The notes: a model not told the origin generated them from the letters alone. Counted from the first letter of the stretch, positions 34,663 through 46,985 are shown. The stretch is 64,000 nt of DNA from Ligustrum vulgare (GCA_963555705.1 OY743171.1:25972852-26036851); one strand, 5' to 3'. Numbers and translations: made by a program.

Positions 34663-35392
34663 TGTCAACGGGTTCAAATTTTAACACAAATTTTCTTACC
34701 CACTGCGGCACTAAGATCCGATCTTAATCAGCCTTCCAACCCGATTTGCTTACAATTATGAAAGAACAAACAGATTTAAAGGAACCCAAAACGAAATGCA
34801 ACACACAACACAAAGCATACAGGAGTCCTTCCCAACTTAAATTTATTATCTCAATAAAAGAACACTCACGTTTTGCAAGGAACACAACAATATCATGGAT
34901 TTCTCTCCCCCTGCCTTTGTGACTCTTGCCCAATTAATACAAAATTCGTTTGCAATTGACACCCCCAACTACTAGGGTCAGATTTCAAGTTTTCCCACCA
35001 AGAAACCATCCCAAACTTCCATACATGTGCTGATCCGAATTTCCATGTCAAAGCCTTTGACATGTGCCTAGTAACTGCCACAGTGGAACATGAAGTCAGC
35101 AAGCTCCAACTTGCTGCCTTCCTAGTGAATCCGAGTTTGCATGCAACCGAGAGTCGAGCCGAAGGTAAACACTGCAACCTGCCGAAGCATGCCGAGATCC
35201 TCCCGTGCCATGCCAATCTGCCCAACGACATGCCATGCACAACAAGCTAATTCAATGCTCCCGAGTTACTCCCGCTTTGCCTTGAACTGTTCCCACGAAA
35301 TGCACCCACTGAAGCACATTTCTACCAAGGCCTCGACATGAGATCAAGGCGATGCCCATGTCTTAGCCAATTCGAGCATCAAGATGCTAACA
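34663..35392 (-). repeat. 3' LTR of second chromovirus
   Basis: 730 bp, TGTCAACGGG ... ATGCTAACA on the plus strand. Compared with 40599-41340 there are roughly 15-20 substitutions and one gap of about 12 bp near 35011. Confidence 0.92.
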
Positions 35393-38300
35393 AACCACCC
35401 CCACCAGATGAATTCGACGCCCTCGTCAAATGATCTTTCAGGTACTGCTCAATCTGCTTTCCATATTGCCAAAGGGTCACATCCCGTTCCCAAGTAGCGT
35501 CTGCCTCGCTACTGCCTTTCCACTTAATCAAATACTCAATTCGCCTGTTCTTTTTACTCATGCCAAGAACCCTGCGATCCAAAATCCGAGCAATTTCCTT
35601 CTCAAACTGCGTCCGGACAACTAGAGGTGCTCTCTTTGCCTGCACCCGATCAGCAGACTGATCTTCATGAAAAGGTTTCAAATAGCTAACATGAAAAGTA
35701 GGATGTACTTTGAATATTTCCGGCATATCCAACCTGTAAGCAACTTTTCCAACACGTTTCATAGTTTCAAACGGCCCATCATATCTAGGAACCAATCCTC
35801 GATGCACCACACTGCTCGAGATCTTCTTCCAAATTTGAGGTGTTAGTTTCAGCAACACCTTATCGCCCACCTGGAATTCCAGATCCCTCCTGCCTTTATC
35901 AGCATACTTCTTCATCCGCCTTGATGCTTTAGCTAAGCTGTCCTTCGCTTGTTCAAGCATATCCTGTTTATCTTGCACAAAGCGATAGGCTGCAGGACAA
36001 GAATTTCGACCAGCATGTTTCGCAACTTCATAGGGAGTTCTTGGCTGCTACCCCATTGCTAACTCAGCCGGGCTCATTCCAGTAGACGAAGACCGATGAA
36101 TGTTGTAACAAAACTGCGCAATGTCCAGCAATTCAACCCAATTCTTCTGACTTGCTGTCACATAATGTCTCAGAAATTCTTCCAGCAGTCCATTTACCCG
36201 TTCAGTCTGACCATCTGTTTGAGGATGATTGACTGTGGAAAATTTCAGTTCCGACCCCATCAGTTTGAACAACGCAGTCCAAAATCTGCCAGTAAAACGA
36301 GTATCCCTGTCACTTATGATATCTTCCGGCAACCCAAAATACTTGATCACATTTTTGAACATAAGTTCAGCTGCACGTTCTGCCTTGCATTCATGCGGTG
36401 CAGCCATGAAAATCGCAAACTTAGAAAACCGATCCACCACGACCATGATAGACTTCATTTCCCCAACCTTAGGGAACCCGCTAATGAAATCCATAGATAT
36501 CGATTGCCATGGTCTGTCCGGAGTAGGAAGTGGCTGCAACAACCCCGCTTCCTTCTTCCTTTCTGCTTTGTCCAACTGACATACTAAACAAGTCTTCACA
36601 TACATTTCCACATCTTCAGCCATCTTCGGCCAGTAGTATGATTTGCCCAACAATGCCAACATTCTTTCAACACTGGGATGTCCTGCCCATTGAGGATCAT
36701 GTGTTTCCCGCAATAATTCCTGCCGAAGTCCCCCAACCAAAGGAACAAACAGCCTGCTACCACGTGCATAGATTAGATCATCATCAATCCAATACCGCCT
36801 AAAAACTCCAAAAATGATTTCTTCCTTCAGTTTGCTGTAAGCAGCATCATTAGGAGCATTCCCAATAATTCTGTCTAGAAGGGTCGTCTGAACTAAACTC
36901 AAAGAAGCAACATAAGACTTTACCTCTTTCTGACTTAGAGCATCAGCAACCTGATTCTGGCTTCCTGGTTTATGCAGCCATGTAAAGTCATATTCAGCCA
37001 AAAATTCCTGCCATCGCGCCTGCTTTGGAGACAACTTTTTCTGCGTTTTGAAGTAAGTATTTGCCACATTGTCCGTCAGTACACAAAACTTAGTTCCCAG
37101 CAGATAGTGACGCCAAATTTCCAAGCAGTGTATGACCGCAGTCATTTCCTTCTCATGGGTCGAATATCGTTGCTCAGCATTTTTCAGTTTTCTGCTTTCA
37201 AAGGCCACGGGGTGTCCATCCTGCACCAATACCCCACCAATAGCTTTGTCTGAGGCATCCGTATGCACCTCGGATGGTTTATCAAAATCTGGCAGTGCCA
37301 ACACAGGTTCAGTAGAGACAGCCTACTTCAGTCTCTCGAAAGCTTTCTGACATGCCTCTGACCACACCCACTTCTGATTCTTCTTCAACAAATCAGTAAG
37401 GCAACTCACTTTCTTGGAAAAGCCTTCGATAAAACAACGATAATAGTTGGCTAATCCAAGAAAAGATCGTAATTCTGGAACTTTAGTAGGAGCAGGTCAA
37501 TCCACGATTGCCTTCACCTTCCTTTCATCCATCCTGATTCTGCCATGACTCAACCAATGGCCCAAAAATTGAACTTCCTCTCTACAGAATTCACATTTCT
37601 CCTTTTTAACATACAACTGATATTCCCTAAGCCGAGAGAATACCCTTTTCAAATGCACCAAGTGATCATCTAGTGTCTCACTATAGATCACAATATCATC
37701 CAAATACACCACCACAAATCGATCCAAAAACTCATATAGAACTTCATTCATCAAATTACAAAATGTAGCAGGGGCGTTTGTAAGACCAAAGGGCATTACA
37801 AGAAATTCAAAGGAACCGTACCTTGTAACGCAAGCAGTCTTCTGCTCATCACCAGCAGCAATTCTCACTTGCCAATAGCCCGCCCTTAAGTCCAGCTTTG
37901 TGAAGAAAGAAGCACGGGACAACCGATCAAACAAGTCAGCCGCATGAGGCACCGGGTACTTGTTCTTCACAGTCACCTTATTCAACGCACGATAATCCAC
38001 ACACATCCGCATCGAACCATCTTGCTTTCTTTGGACCAAAACAGGAGCACCGTAAGGAGCTTTCGAAGGCTGTATGTAACCTGCATCCAACAACTCATTC
38101 AACTGCCTTCGAAGTTCTGCTAATTCTGCAGGAGACATTCTATATGGAGCTTGAGCTGGAGGCTTGGTTCCAGGCTCTAATTCGATTTTATGGTCAACTG
38201 TGCGACGGGGAGGCAACACTTTTGGAAGTTCTGGTGGCATCACATCCGAAAATTCATCCAACACTGCAACAACAGAATCTGGCACTTCCACAAACTGATC

Positions 38301-39925
38301 CGGTTTGATTTCAATCAATGCTGCCAAATATGTGGATTCCCCTCGTTTTAACCCGCCATCAACCTGTTTCGCTGACTGTACCATCCCAGACAGTCTTATT
38401 TGCTGATTTTCAGGAACATTCGTATCAAGAAAGACTGCAGAGACAAAGCAAGGATTTACTTCATCTGCAATAAGCATCCCACGCAAATAAGGCACCACTG
38501 AAGCCTTTGCCTTCACAAAGAATTCCACTCCGAGAATCAGATCAAAGTCATCAAGTGGAAGGGCCATCAGATTGCACTGCCCCTCCCAACTTCCCACACG
38601 AACATCGCATTGAGCCATGCCCTTCAATGGTTGCGCCTCTGAATTTACTGCCTTAATCCGAGAAGTGGCCTGCACCAACTTCAAACCCAACTTGTCTACC
38701 GTCTTCAAACTCACTAAGTTGTTTGTAGCCCCGGTATCCAACATTGCCATCACTGTCTGCCCATTTATACTAATAGGAACATACATCAGCCCACGCATAG
38801 GTACTTCCTTCTTCTCAGTAAGAGCATTCACGAGTTGCAGAGGATTGACTCGTATACTGACTTCTCCCTGTGCAGCACTCTCATCCTCGATCACTAAGGC
38901 ACTGAGTTTCTCCCGCTTAGGACAGTCACGAGCACGATGTGGCCCATTGCAGATAAAGCATCCACTGCTAGAGTTTTTGCTTTTGCTTTGGGACGCATCA
39001 CCATCTTTTGATTTAGCATAGTCACTGGTTTTAGCCTTGTGATCTTGCTTTTCCCCCCTTTGGAACCTAGTTTCTTCCCACCATGTTCCTTTTTACTGTC
39101 CTTGGTATAGGTCGAGCCAAGTTTGTAGTCAATCAAACTGTCAGCCGCCACAATAGCAGACGCCAAGTCTTTAACACCCTATCGCCTTAACTCAGTTTGT
39201 GCCCAAGATTGCAATCTCGAGATAAAGTTGAATAGCTTATCTTCATCGGACATATTCTCAATATCCAGCAGTAAAAACGTATAGTCTTTCACATAATCAC
39301 GTACCGAACCCGTCTATTTCAGCCTTTTCAGTGCTTCCCTTGCAATCCAAGACGTATTGCAAAGCAGGAACTGATCCTTCAATTCCTTTGTCAGCGTTTC
39401 CCATGTTTCAATCCGAGGTCTTCCCACACTTTCTTCATCCCTCAGCCTAGTGCGCCACCAAAGCTTCGCATCTCCTATTAAGTACATGGAAGCAAAGTTC
39501 ACATTTTCTTCTGTAGGAACACGGGCAGTCTTGAAGTACTGCTCCATATCCCACAGAAAATTCTCCAATTCCTTAGCATTCCGGGCACCAGAAAATGCTT
39601 TAGGCTCAGGCACACGAATTTTGGAAGCCATCGGGTCCTTTGCACCAACCAGACTCGCCACAGCCCGCTTGACCAAGTTTAATTCGCGTTCCATGTCCTC
39701 AAAACGTAGTTTCATGTTGTCGGCAACGTCCATCAGATCCTTCATCATGGACGTCTGGTTGACATTCATTTCTTTTGTGAAAGCGTCGAATTGGGCACGT
39801 AATTCCGCGAGAAGAACACGCTGATGATGTGTCTGCGCTGCAAGATTAACCGCATCATCAGTCATAGGGGCACCAACAAAATCTTCCAACTTTCCCAATC
39901 GAACAATCACATCCTGATCTGCCAT
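35379..39925 (-). pseudogene. Chromovirus Gag-Pol, multiply broken
   Basis: Starts MADQDVIVRLGKLEDF at 39925. Domains: Gag (about 39314-39700), zinc knuckle CFICNGPHRARDC (about 38925-38970), protease DTGATNN (about 38715-38745), reverse transcriptase YLDDIVIYS (about 37685-37715), RNase H TDASDKAIGG, integrase HHCC (about 36570-36710) and DDE core (SMDF, ISDRDTRF, TERVN), GPF module and chromodomain (about 35440-35600). Breaks: TAG at 39314-39316 and 39179-39181, a +1 shift at the G6 run 39053-39058 ahead of the knuckle, TGA at 37497-37499 (a Trp position), TAG at 37323-37325 and TAG at 36048-36050. The final frame runs through the polypurine tract and stops inside the LTR at 35379. Confidence 0.92.
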
Positions 39926-39948
39926 CTTTCACAGTAACAACCCAAAAC

Positions 39949-39963
39949 GGGGCTCTGATACCA
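39949..39963 (-). promoter_or_regulatory. Primer-binding site, tRNA-iMet
   Basis: Minus-strand TGGTATCAGAGCCCC two bases inside the 5' LTR. Confidence 0.9.
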
Positions 39964-39965
39964 AT

Positions 39966-40071
39966 TGTCGACGGGTTCAAATTTTAACACAAACTTTCTT
40001 ACCCCCTGCGGCACTAAGATTCGATCTTAGTCAGCCTTCCAACCCAATTTGCTTACAATTATGAAAGAACA
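39966..40071 (-). repeat. 5' LTR, first 106 bp only
   Basis: TGTCGACGGG ... GAAAGAACA. It differs from the 3' LTR at about 7 positions, whereas the full LTR at 40599 is identical to the 3' LTR over the first 90 or so bases. It joins abruptly to left-flank sequence at 40072-40075. Confidence 0.9.
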
Positions 40072-40074
40072 TAA

Positions 40075-41340
40075 AATTCATTCATTTGCAACTCATCATG
40101 TCATCAGAAACTACAAATTCAATAATACCTATAAATTTTCCTGCAAATCTCACTTTTCATTAAATCCGAAACGCTTTGGCAGATTCATCAAAACTGCAAG
40201 AACGTACAAACACCAATTTTTATGCCGAGATTTTTACATATACTAATAAAAAAAAAACCCCTGGAATGAAGATAAGCTGTGTCGCAGTCTCTGCGTGTAT
40301 GTATATGATTTATTTTTAGTTTTGAATAAGTTCTTAAGAGATTGATGGTTTTGTCCTTATGTAATCATATCATAACATATAATAATAAAAAAATATCTTG
40401 TATCTAGATAATGAACAGTAGAAGTAGTTTGAGTGTGAAATGAATGACAGAAAAATGAACAGTGAATTGGCTCATCCTCTCTTTTATAGTAGTCAGTCAT
40501 CTTCTAGGGCCGGTGCAAGCGGTTGGCACTTGATCTTTTTTCTTATAGTAGTAGGGATATATATATATAGGGGACATCATGCGTTGCACGACCCCAGGTG
40601 TCAACGGGTTCAAATTTTAACACAAATTTTCTTACCCACTGCGGCACTAAGATCCGATCTTAATCAGCCTTCCAACCCGATTTGCTTACAATTATGAAAG
40701 AACAAACAGATTTAAAGGAACCCAAAACGAAATGCAACACACAACACAAAGCATACATGAATCCTTCCCAACTTAAATTTATTATCTCAATAAAAGAACA
40801 CTAACGTTTTGCAAGGAACACAACAATGGCATGGATTTCTCTCCCCCTGCCTTTGTGACTCTTGCCTAATTAATACAAAATTCGTTTGCAGTTGACACCC
40901 CCAACTGCTAGGGTCAGATTTCAAGTTTTCCCACCAAGAAACCATATCAAACTGCCCATGTAACTGTCATACATGTGCTGATCCGAATTTCCATGTCAAA
41001 GCCTTTGACATGTGCCTAGTAACTGCCACACTGGAACATGAAGTCAGCCAGCTCCAACTTGCTGCCTTCCTAGTGAATCCGAGTTTGCATGCAACCGAGA
41101 GTCGAGCCGAAGGTAAACACTGCAACCTACCGAAGCATGCCGAGATCCTCCCGTGCCATGCCAATCTGCCCAACGACTTGCCATGCACAACAAGCTAATT
41201 CAATGCTCCCGAGTAACTCCCGCTTTGCCTTGAACTGTTCCCACGAAATGCACCCACTGAAGCACATTTCTACCAAGGCCTCGACATGAGATCAAGGCGA
41301 TGCCCATGTCTTAGCCAATCCGAGCATCAAGGTGCTAACA
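40075..41340 (-). repeat. Second copy of left flank plus full LTR
   Basis: 40075-40598 repeats 34159-34662 and 40599-41340 repeats the LTR 34663-35392. It is followed by CCAGG (41341-41345), the element's TSD. The structure flank-LTR-TSD is that of a solo-LTR version of the same insertion. Confidence 0.9.
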
Positions 41341-41344
41341 CCAG

Positions 41345-41544
41345 GCCTCATGTTTGATGCGATATTTTCCGAACTTAATCTACAATTAAAGTGATTTTAC
41401 ACGTCATACAAACTTAGTTTATCACCATCAAATATTAACCAGTATTTAAATTGAGAAAGAATATAGAACAATATCTTCACTTCAGATTATACGAACTAAT
41501 AAGCATTTCACATGCACAAGTGCGTAGATATTATAAACAATAGT
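41345..41544. other. Non-coding, probably intron-like
   Basis: AT-rich sequence downstream of the NOP58 piece on the minus strand. No coding match seen. Confidence 0.4.
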
Positions 41545-41749
41545 TTTTGTCCAATTTTTAGGCGAAATCAAGTTTGGCAGCATTTTGCACGGTCACCTAT
41601 CAACTTCAGTCTTGGCATAAATGATACTGTCTTTTACAATTTTTGCAAGTTCTGGAAAATGCCAACCATACTATTATTCCCTTACTCTCATTCCATACGT
41701 GTTCAGCTCTTTGTCAAGGTCATCCAACAAGCTAATGGCTTCTATCAAC
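41545..41749 (-). pseudogene. NOP58-like: NOP58 exon pseudogene
   Basis: The minus strand reads LIEAISLLDDLDKELNTYGM, RVRE, two stops (TAA TAG), then YGWHFPELAKIVKDSIIYAK, and after a one-base shift NAAKLDF. This is the Nop-domain stretch of NOP58, a core protein of box C/D snoRNPs. The family has a Trp between RVRE and YGW, and here that codon is replaced by two stops. It begins directly after an AG (41750-41751, minus strand ...ACTAG), so it is an exon with its splice acceptor. Neighbouring exons are not recognisable. It lies between the gypsy LTR and a hAT element, and probably belongs to an older Helitron. Confidence 0.8.
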
Positions 41750-41958
41750 CTAGTTTAAAAACAAGGAAGAGCCCTATAAATTAACATAAGATTTTGTTGA
41801 TCTGGCATAAAAATAAGATGAAAAGCACACAATCATCAACTACAAAAAGAAAGAAACTGCTAATTAGATTCAAGCTGGATAAAAGCAACAATAGAATTAA
41901 TTATGACTTCCCAAAATGGCCCTTCAGCAAAGTAAATACTCATGGTCAATGATATCAT

Positions 41959-43592
41959 GGGGGGCAGACCCACACTGGGGCTTGCTAAGGCACGTGTCCC
42001 AGTAATTTTTTGACCCTTTTAAATTTTTTTCCTGCAAAAATCGGCCGTGTCTTCTTCAGTCTTCAGAGGAAGCCAGTAACCACACAAAGAAAGCGGAAAG
42101 CATAAACCCTAAAAACCTCAGGAGTGCTGCACATCCGCTGACCGCACATACCAACTCCGCACCTAACTTCCCCCAGTCGGCGTCGTCAGACCTTTTTTCC
42201 TCCTCCCAAAGTCCATTTGACAGAATCACATACATCATACATAATATATATTAACTATTTTCCTTCCTATTGTGTCACCGTGTGAATCATATCCTATTAA
42301 TTAATTAGAATTGGAGACTTGGAGTATTGTACTATTGTGAATTTATATGTTCTTTCTTGTTTGTTGCTTCTGTATAGTCTATGAGGAATTCAGATTGAGA
42401 ATTTAAGGTGGCGTTCTGTTTATATTTTATTTTGTATTTTCATTTTCGAAAATGTTTTGTGTTTTGTGTTTTCATTTTTGTTTTCAAATTTGCTGAAAAT
42501 GCGTTTGGTTTGTCATTTCTGAAAACTGTTTTTGAAAATGAAAAGCTGGAAAACACGTTCTGTTTGAAATTTTGCAGAACACTATTTAAACTATTTTTAA
42601 TTAATTTGCTTGCAGAATACTACTAACTCCAACTCAAATTTCCTTTCACAATACACTAAAAATATGGTTACATACAATACACTAATGTGAGCATTAAGAG
42701 TCTATATTAATACAGCTTGGTCAGGTTCGAGACTTGAGAAAGTTCTACTTCTATTAAAATCCAGAAAATGTAAGTTCTTTCAAAACCACCAGAGTCCATT
42801 TATCATTACATTTTTTGAAATATAACAACAAGAATTCTCATTTAATTTTTTTTTTTTGTAATGTTGATATTGAATTGAATAAAAGTTTATTTAAACTAAG
42901 TTCCAAGTTAGGATAATTCTCAAAAAAAAAAAAAATTATTTAAGCTTAGTTCCAAGTTAGGATAATTCTAAAAAAAATAATAAAAAAATAAAAATTTTAT
43001 ATTAAGCTTAGTTCTAAGTTAAGATAATTCTAATAAAAAAAATAAAAAAAATAAGTAAATAAATAAAAAAAAAAATCCCAAAACACGTTTTCCGCGTTTT
43101 TGACATTTTTTGTCGAAATACACACAAAACGTCCAAAACGATGTTTCGGGCGTTTTCCGTTTTGTGTACAAAATTTTTTTTTTTGTTTTCCAAAATGCGT
43201 TTTCGAAAATGGTAAAGAGAACGCGTTTTTAGAGTTTTCGAAAATAAAAATAGAAAACGACCTCAAAACAGCAAAGAGAACAGGGGCTAAGATTTTAAGG
43301 GGTAAATTATTATGTTATGTGATTTTGGTGTTTGGATTTGAGAAATTATTATGTTATTTGTTTTTTTTGTTTGTTTGGAATTTGAGATTTGAAAGTTTAT
43401 TGAATATTTGTTTACAATGGTTTATTTGATTGCTTATGTTAATTATGGATAGATATTTTAAACGTAAATCTACGTTTTCTAAATTCTCTTCTGAAAAAAA
43501 AGTTTTTCGGGGGCACCCCGGTGAACTCCGCCGCAAAAAATGCAGGTCCATCTTTGTGCCCCACTAAAATGAAATGTCTGCATCCGCCACTG
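41959..43592. mobile_element. Non-autonomous hAT element with 8-bp TSD
   Basis: About 1.63 kb flanked by a perfect 8-bp repeat GATATCAT (41951-41958 and 43593-43600). The right end read inward is CAGTGGCGGATGCAGA, a common plant hAT terminus. The left end GGGGGGCAGACCCACA is a decayed version. Another MITE-like element is nested at 42408-43290. No transposase frame was recognised. Confidence 0.72.
42408..43290. mobile_element. Nested MITE-like element rich in GAAAAC/GTTTTC
   Basis: The two ends are diverged inverted repeats: GCGTTCTGTTTATATTTTAT on the left and CCTGTTCTCTTTGCTGTTTT on the right, both leading into TTTCGAAAA tracts. Possible 9-bp TSDs GAATTTAAG (42399-42407) and GATTTTAAG (43291-43299) match at 8 of 9. 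The centre holds three imperfect copies of a phrase containing AAGCTTAGTTCCAAGTTAGG (about 42893-43030). Confidence 0.5.
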
Positions 43593-43600
43593 GATATCAT

Positions 43601-44962
43601 CAAAATTTACTCAATTGGAGAACTACAGCAGGTATCTTTTCCTTTCTCCAAATCAGAAAATTCAAAAGATGCAAAAAAACAGCAATCTAAGTAAAGTGGT
43701 TTCACAAACATTCATCTTTTTGTGAATATATCCAAACTTATATATAACAAACAATTCGTCCTTGTATAGAACTTTGACAAACCCGAAAATGGAAGTTTAA
43801 GAAAGTCACAAGTATATTTCACTTGTCAAAAATAACAAACAGGAAAAAAAAAAGCCTTTGTACAAGCAACTAACTAGCTCACAAATCATTTTCTAGGAAA
43901 ACATTAATTACTTTCCTTTCTCCAACCCCAATTCTATTGAAGATGATAATAGTAAGCTTGCAGAAATACTAATCCAATTTCCTTTCTCCAACCCCAATTC
44001 TAGAACAAAAGGAGAATTGTAAAGAAAGAACCAAAAGAAATAAAATATAAGTCACCACAGGTGAATGCAGATAAAGAAGACAGTTATTCAACTTTAAAAA
44101 TACGAGCAATCTATCAAATTGACTCCCATAAATGCATTAATCGTAATTGACACTTGAGACTTGAAGGAAGATACAAGATGAATCCAATGTAATGCTCTAG
44201 CAAAATAAAATTTAAAAATTTAAAAAAAAAAAAAAAAAAGTAATGAACTTTGGTTTTCTAAATTATCAGTGGAACTAACAAATCCAGTGGTGATACTTCA
44301 TGAGCCTGTTTGGTAATGTGAAAAGTTTTGGCTTTTGTGTGTGTGTGTGTGTGTGTGTGCGTTTTTTAATGGATGTGCGTTTTAAAAAGTTTGAAAAATC
44401 AACACTGTGAATTTAAAAAGTTGAGGTAAAAATCTTTCCATTACCAAACGAGCTCTAAACCTAACAAACATACCCAATCCCTTATAAAAACCAGTCAATT
44501 GCTTAATCTCAAACAAAAAAAGAGTTAATAAAATAAAATAAAGCAAATTGCATTTGTGTACACAATGAAAAGAAATACCTCCATAAAATCACATTGGCAA
44601 TAGTTTTAGAAAACAAACATTGGAGGTCAAACCGGAAGTGTAAGAATGAAGCCACTACATATACTAAAATGCCTGGTGTTTAGACTGAAATTATTTCATA
44701 TAGGCCTCCAAAATTAACCCACATTAGCAAAGGCACAATAACCTAAATTGTAAGTAATTAAATCTTCTTTACTTAACAGAACAAACTACCAATAGCAAAA
44801 GAATAAATAATTTTTTCAAAGTACAGGTAAACAAATCCATGTACAAACTGCTCTCTATCTGAACGTAATTATTCTCAAAATTCATAATAACCAATCTCAC
44901 AAGTTATTTAGATCATCAAATCCCAACTATCACTAAGATGAAATGAAAACAAATGTAAAAGC
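43601..44962. other. Non-coding stretch
   Basis: No gene seen. It contains a near repeat of AATTTCCTTTCTCCAACCCC (about 43912-43940 and 43977-44003), an A-run at 44222-44239, (GT)n at 44337-44360 and a small MITE-like element. Confidence 0.5.
44302..44455. mobile_element. Small MITE with GTTTGGTAATG inverted ends
   Basis: Inverted ends GAGCCTGTTTGGTAATG and, from the right, GAGCTCGTTTGGTAATG. It is 154 bp with a (GT)n inside. No clear TSD was found. The termini resemble small hAT or Harbinger-type MITEs. Confidence 0.55.
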
Positions 44963-45417
44963 TGTAAGGATTTTAATCAATCGTGTGGGCTTATATGTGA
45001 ATTATTGTGTATTGAATAAAAGGCTATCAATTTTGGTTAAACCCATTTAAAGTGATCTAATAAGGATTTTGTATATTGGGCTTTAATGCATCTAATTAAT
45101 GTATGAGCTTTTATATGTAGATACCAGGCCATTACCTAATTCATGATGGGCCGGATTAGGTTAACTGGCAATACAGTATATAAAGTCAGTTATGGTCCCT
45201 GAATCGTACGTATTGTTCATTCCTTTGACATCCCATCATCAGAGAGAAAATACGGACTACGTATTGATTTAGAAGATCCAACCAACCGTAATCGTTCATC
45301 GTGAATCACGTTTGATTAAGGTACGCTTCCGCTTCAGTTATTTAATTCTTGATAATTCAGCATGATGATTTATTTTGGATCATAGATAAATAATTATCTG
45401 TGATAAATTTTCTAACA
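44963..45417 (+). repeat. Copia 5' LTR
   Basis: TGTAAGGATT ... TTTTCTAACA, 455 bp. It has CAGTATATAAAGTC (about 45173-45186), a good TATA box. Confidence 0.95.
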
Positions 45418-45419
45418 AG

Positions 45420-45432
45420 TGGTATCAGAGCC
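45420..45432 (+). promoter_or_regulatory. Primer-binding site, tRNA-iMet
   Basis: TGGTATCAGAGCC two bases after the LTR. Confidence 0.93.
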
Positions 45433-46257
45433 AACATCGTGTTGAATTATCAGATCATTCATACGTGCATATGAGTATAATAATTAAATACTTTTATGCC
45501 GTATATATGCGTGTATATTACTGTGAATTTTTTTTTTTTTCGAAAACCTCACAGCCATGACCTTGAACTTCATATTTCAGTCTGTAAATTGATTTTGCTA
45601 TGTTTGGTATGGCTTTTGAATCTGTGGATTTTATTCACGTTGAAATTGGGTATGGATTTCCTTGATTCGGTTTCTATATGTATGAATCTGTATGTGAATA
45701 TTATTAGAAACCAGAAGAAATTGCGTTTGGGTTTCAACCAAACCGAACTCTTCAGCGTGTAGGTATATGCGAAGTCAGAATTTCGAAATTGAAGATATGG
45801 ATACATATTGTGTATGGATCTAATTTGGGGATTTGTATATGGCTGAATAGGGTTTTGAATTTGGTTTTGGAGTTGGATTTTGAACGGTTTTGAAATCGAT
45901 TGGGTTGGGCGAGTTGCTGTTTCGCTTCGCTGCAAACGCAGCCTCTTACGGTAGATGGTAAACCGCGGTCGCTGAAGGCAGAGCTGACCGGTGCACTTGG
46001 CTGCGCGCGACGGTGCAGCAGTGCAATGCCGGAGAAAGCGCTGCATCGCAATGGGAGTGGCCGGGTGGGCTCCGCCGTGTTCTCCGAATTTAGGTGGCGG
46101 CGGTTAAGGTTAAAGAAAAACCTAGCAAGCAGTCGCAAAATCAGATTTTGAAAAGGGGCCTTGGTTGTGAATTAGAAGTCTCCAAGGACTGTTTTGCAAT
46201 TTTGAACATTATGGTTATTTGCACCACAAGTCCTCTCTCATTGTTTTGAAATAAAGA
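45433..46257 (+). other. Copia leader, first part, with GC-rich patch
   Basis: Non-coding leader between primer site and tandem array. The segment 45900-46150 is clearly more GC-rich than its surroundings and has open frames on both strands. I recognise no protein in it. Confidence 0.5.
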
Positions 46258-46985
46258 TCAGGCCCTAAAGTTATGGAATTTACGACCTAAGCCCCTAAAG
46301 TTACAAAATTATTTAAGTTGGCCTTTCAAGTTTTGGAATTTATAACTTCAGCCCCTAAGGTTATAAATTATTAAAGTTGGGCCTCTAAAGTTAAGGGTTT
46401 TATAATTAAGCCCCTAAAGTTGTAATTTAGTTAAGTCAGGACCCTTCAAGTTATGAAATTTTATGATTCAGTCCCTGAAGTTTGAAGATTTCCTAATTCA
46501 GCCCCTAATGTTTGAGAATTTTCAAAACTGATCCCTAAAGCTTGAAAAATCTCTAATTTGGTCCCTTAAAGTTTGAAAATTTTCATTTTCAGTCCCTAAA
46601 GTTTGAAAATTTTCTAATACAACACCTAAAGTTCTGAAATTCTTTAACTTGGTCCCAAAATTTTGAAAATTTTCTAATTCAGTCACTAAAATTTGGAAAT
46701 TTTCAAATTTGGTCCTTAAAGCTTGACTTTTTTTTTTAAAATTAAGTCCCTAAAGTTTGGGAATTTTCTAAATTGGCTCCTAAAGTTTGAAAATTTTCAA
46801 AATCAACTTTTAAAGATTGAAAAATTCCTATTTTGGCCATCTAAAGTTTGTTTTTCTTTCAAATTGGGACCTAATGTTTGGAATTTCTCTAAATTGGCCA
46901 ATAAAGTTTTGGGAAAATTGTAATTTAAGCCCTTCAAACTTAAATTTTTAACAATTGGCTACCAAAGGTTTAAGAATATTGCAAT
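46258..46985 (+). repeat. Tandem array of a 30-bp unit, about 24 copies
   Basis: Diverged head-to-tail copies built around CAGTCCCTAAAGTTTGAAAA with an alternating TTTTCTAATT spacer. I count about 24 units. It lies in the untranslated leader of the copia element. Units are imperfect, so the array is not a recent slippage product. Confidence 0.88.

Larger units (their letters stand above)
34663..41340 (-). mobile_element. Second chromovirus with rearranged 5' side
   Basis: Minus-strand Ty3/gypsy element: 3' LTR 34663-35392, gag-pol 35379-39925, primer site 39949-39963, 5' LTR cut after about 106 bp (39966-40071), then a second copy of the left flank (40075-40598) and a full LTR (40599-41340). 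The 5-bp TSD CCAGG is present at 34658-34662, 40594-40598 and 41341-41345. Domain order and the CFICNGPHRARDC knuckle relate it to the element at 10239-15934. Confidence 0.9.

Noticed and set aside
35062..35341. Open frames repeated at 35062-35341 and 41010-41289
   Set aside because: Both lie in copies of the same LTR, so their repetition is explained by the LTR and not by selection.
42408..43551. Several 60-110 codon frames rich in Phe and Lys
   Set aside because: They arise from A/T homopolymer-rich MITE sequence on both strands without any family motif.
45496..46151. Overlapping open frames on both strands in the copia leader
   Set aside because: No recognisable domain. Long frames are expected in this GC-richer patch. 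Kept only as a note on composition.
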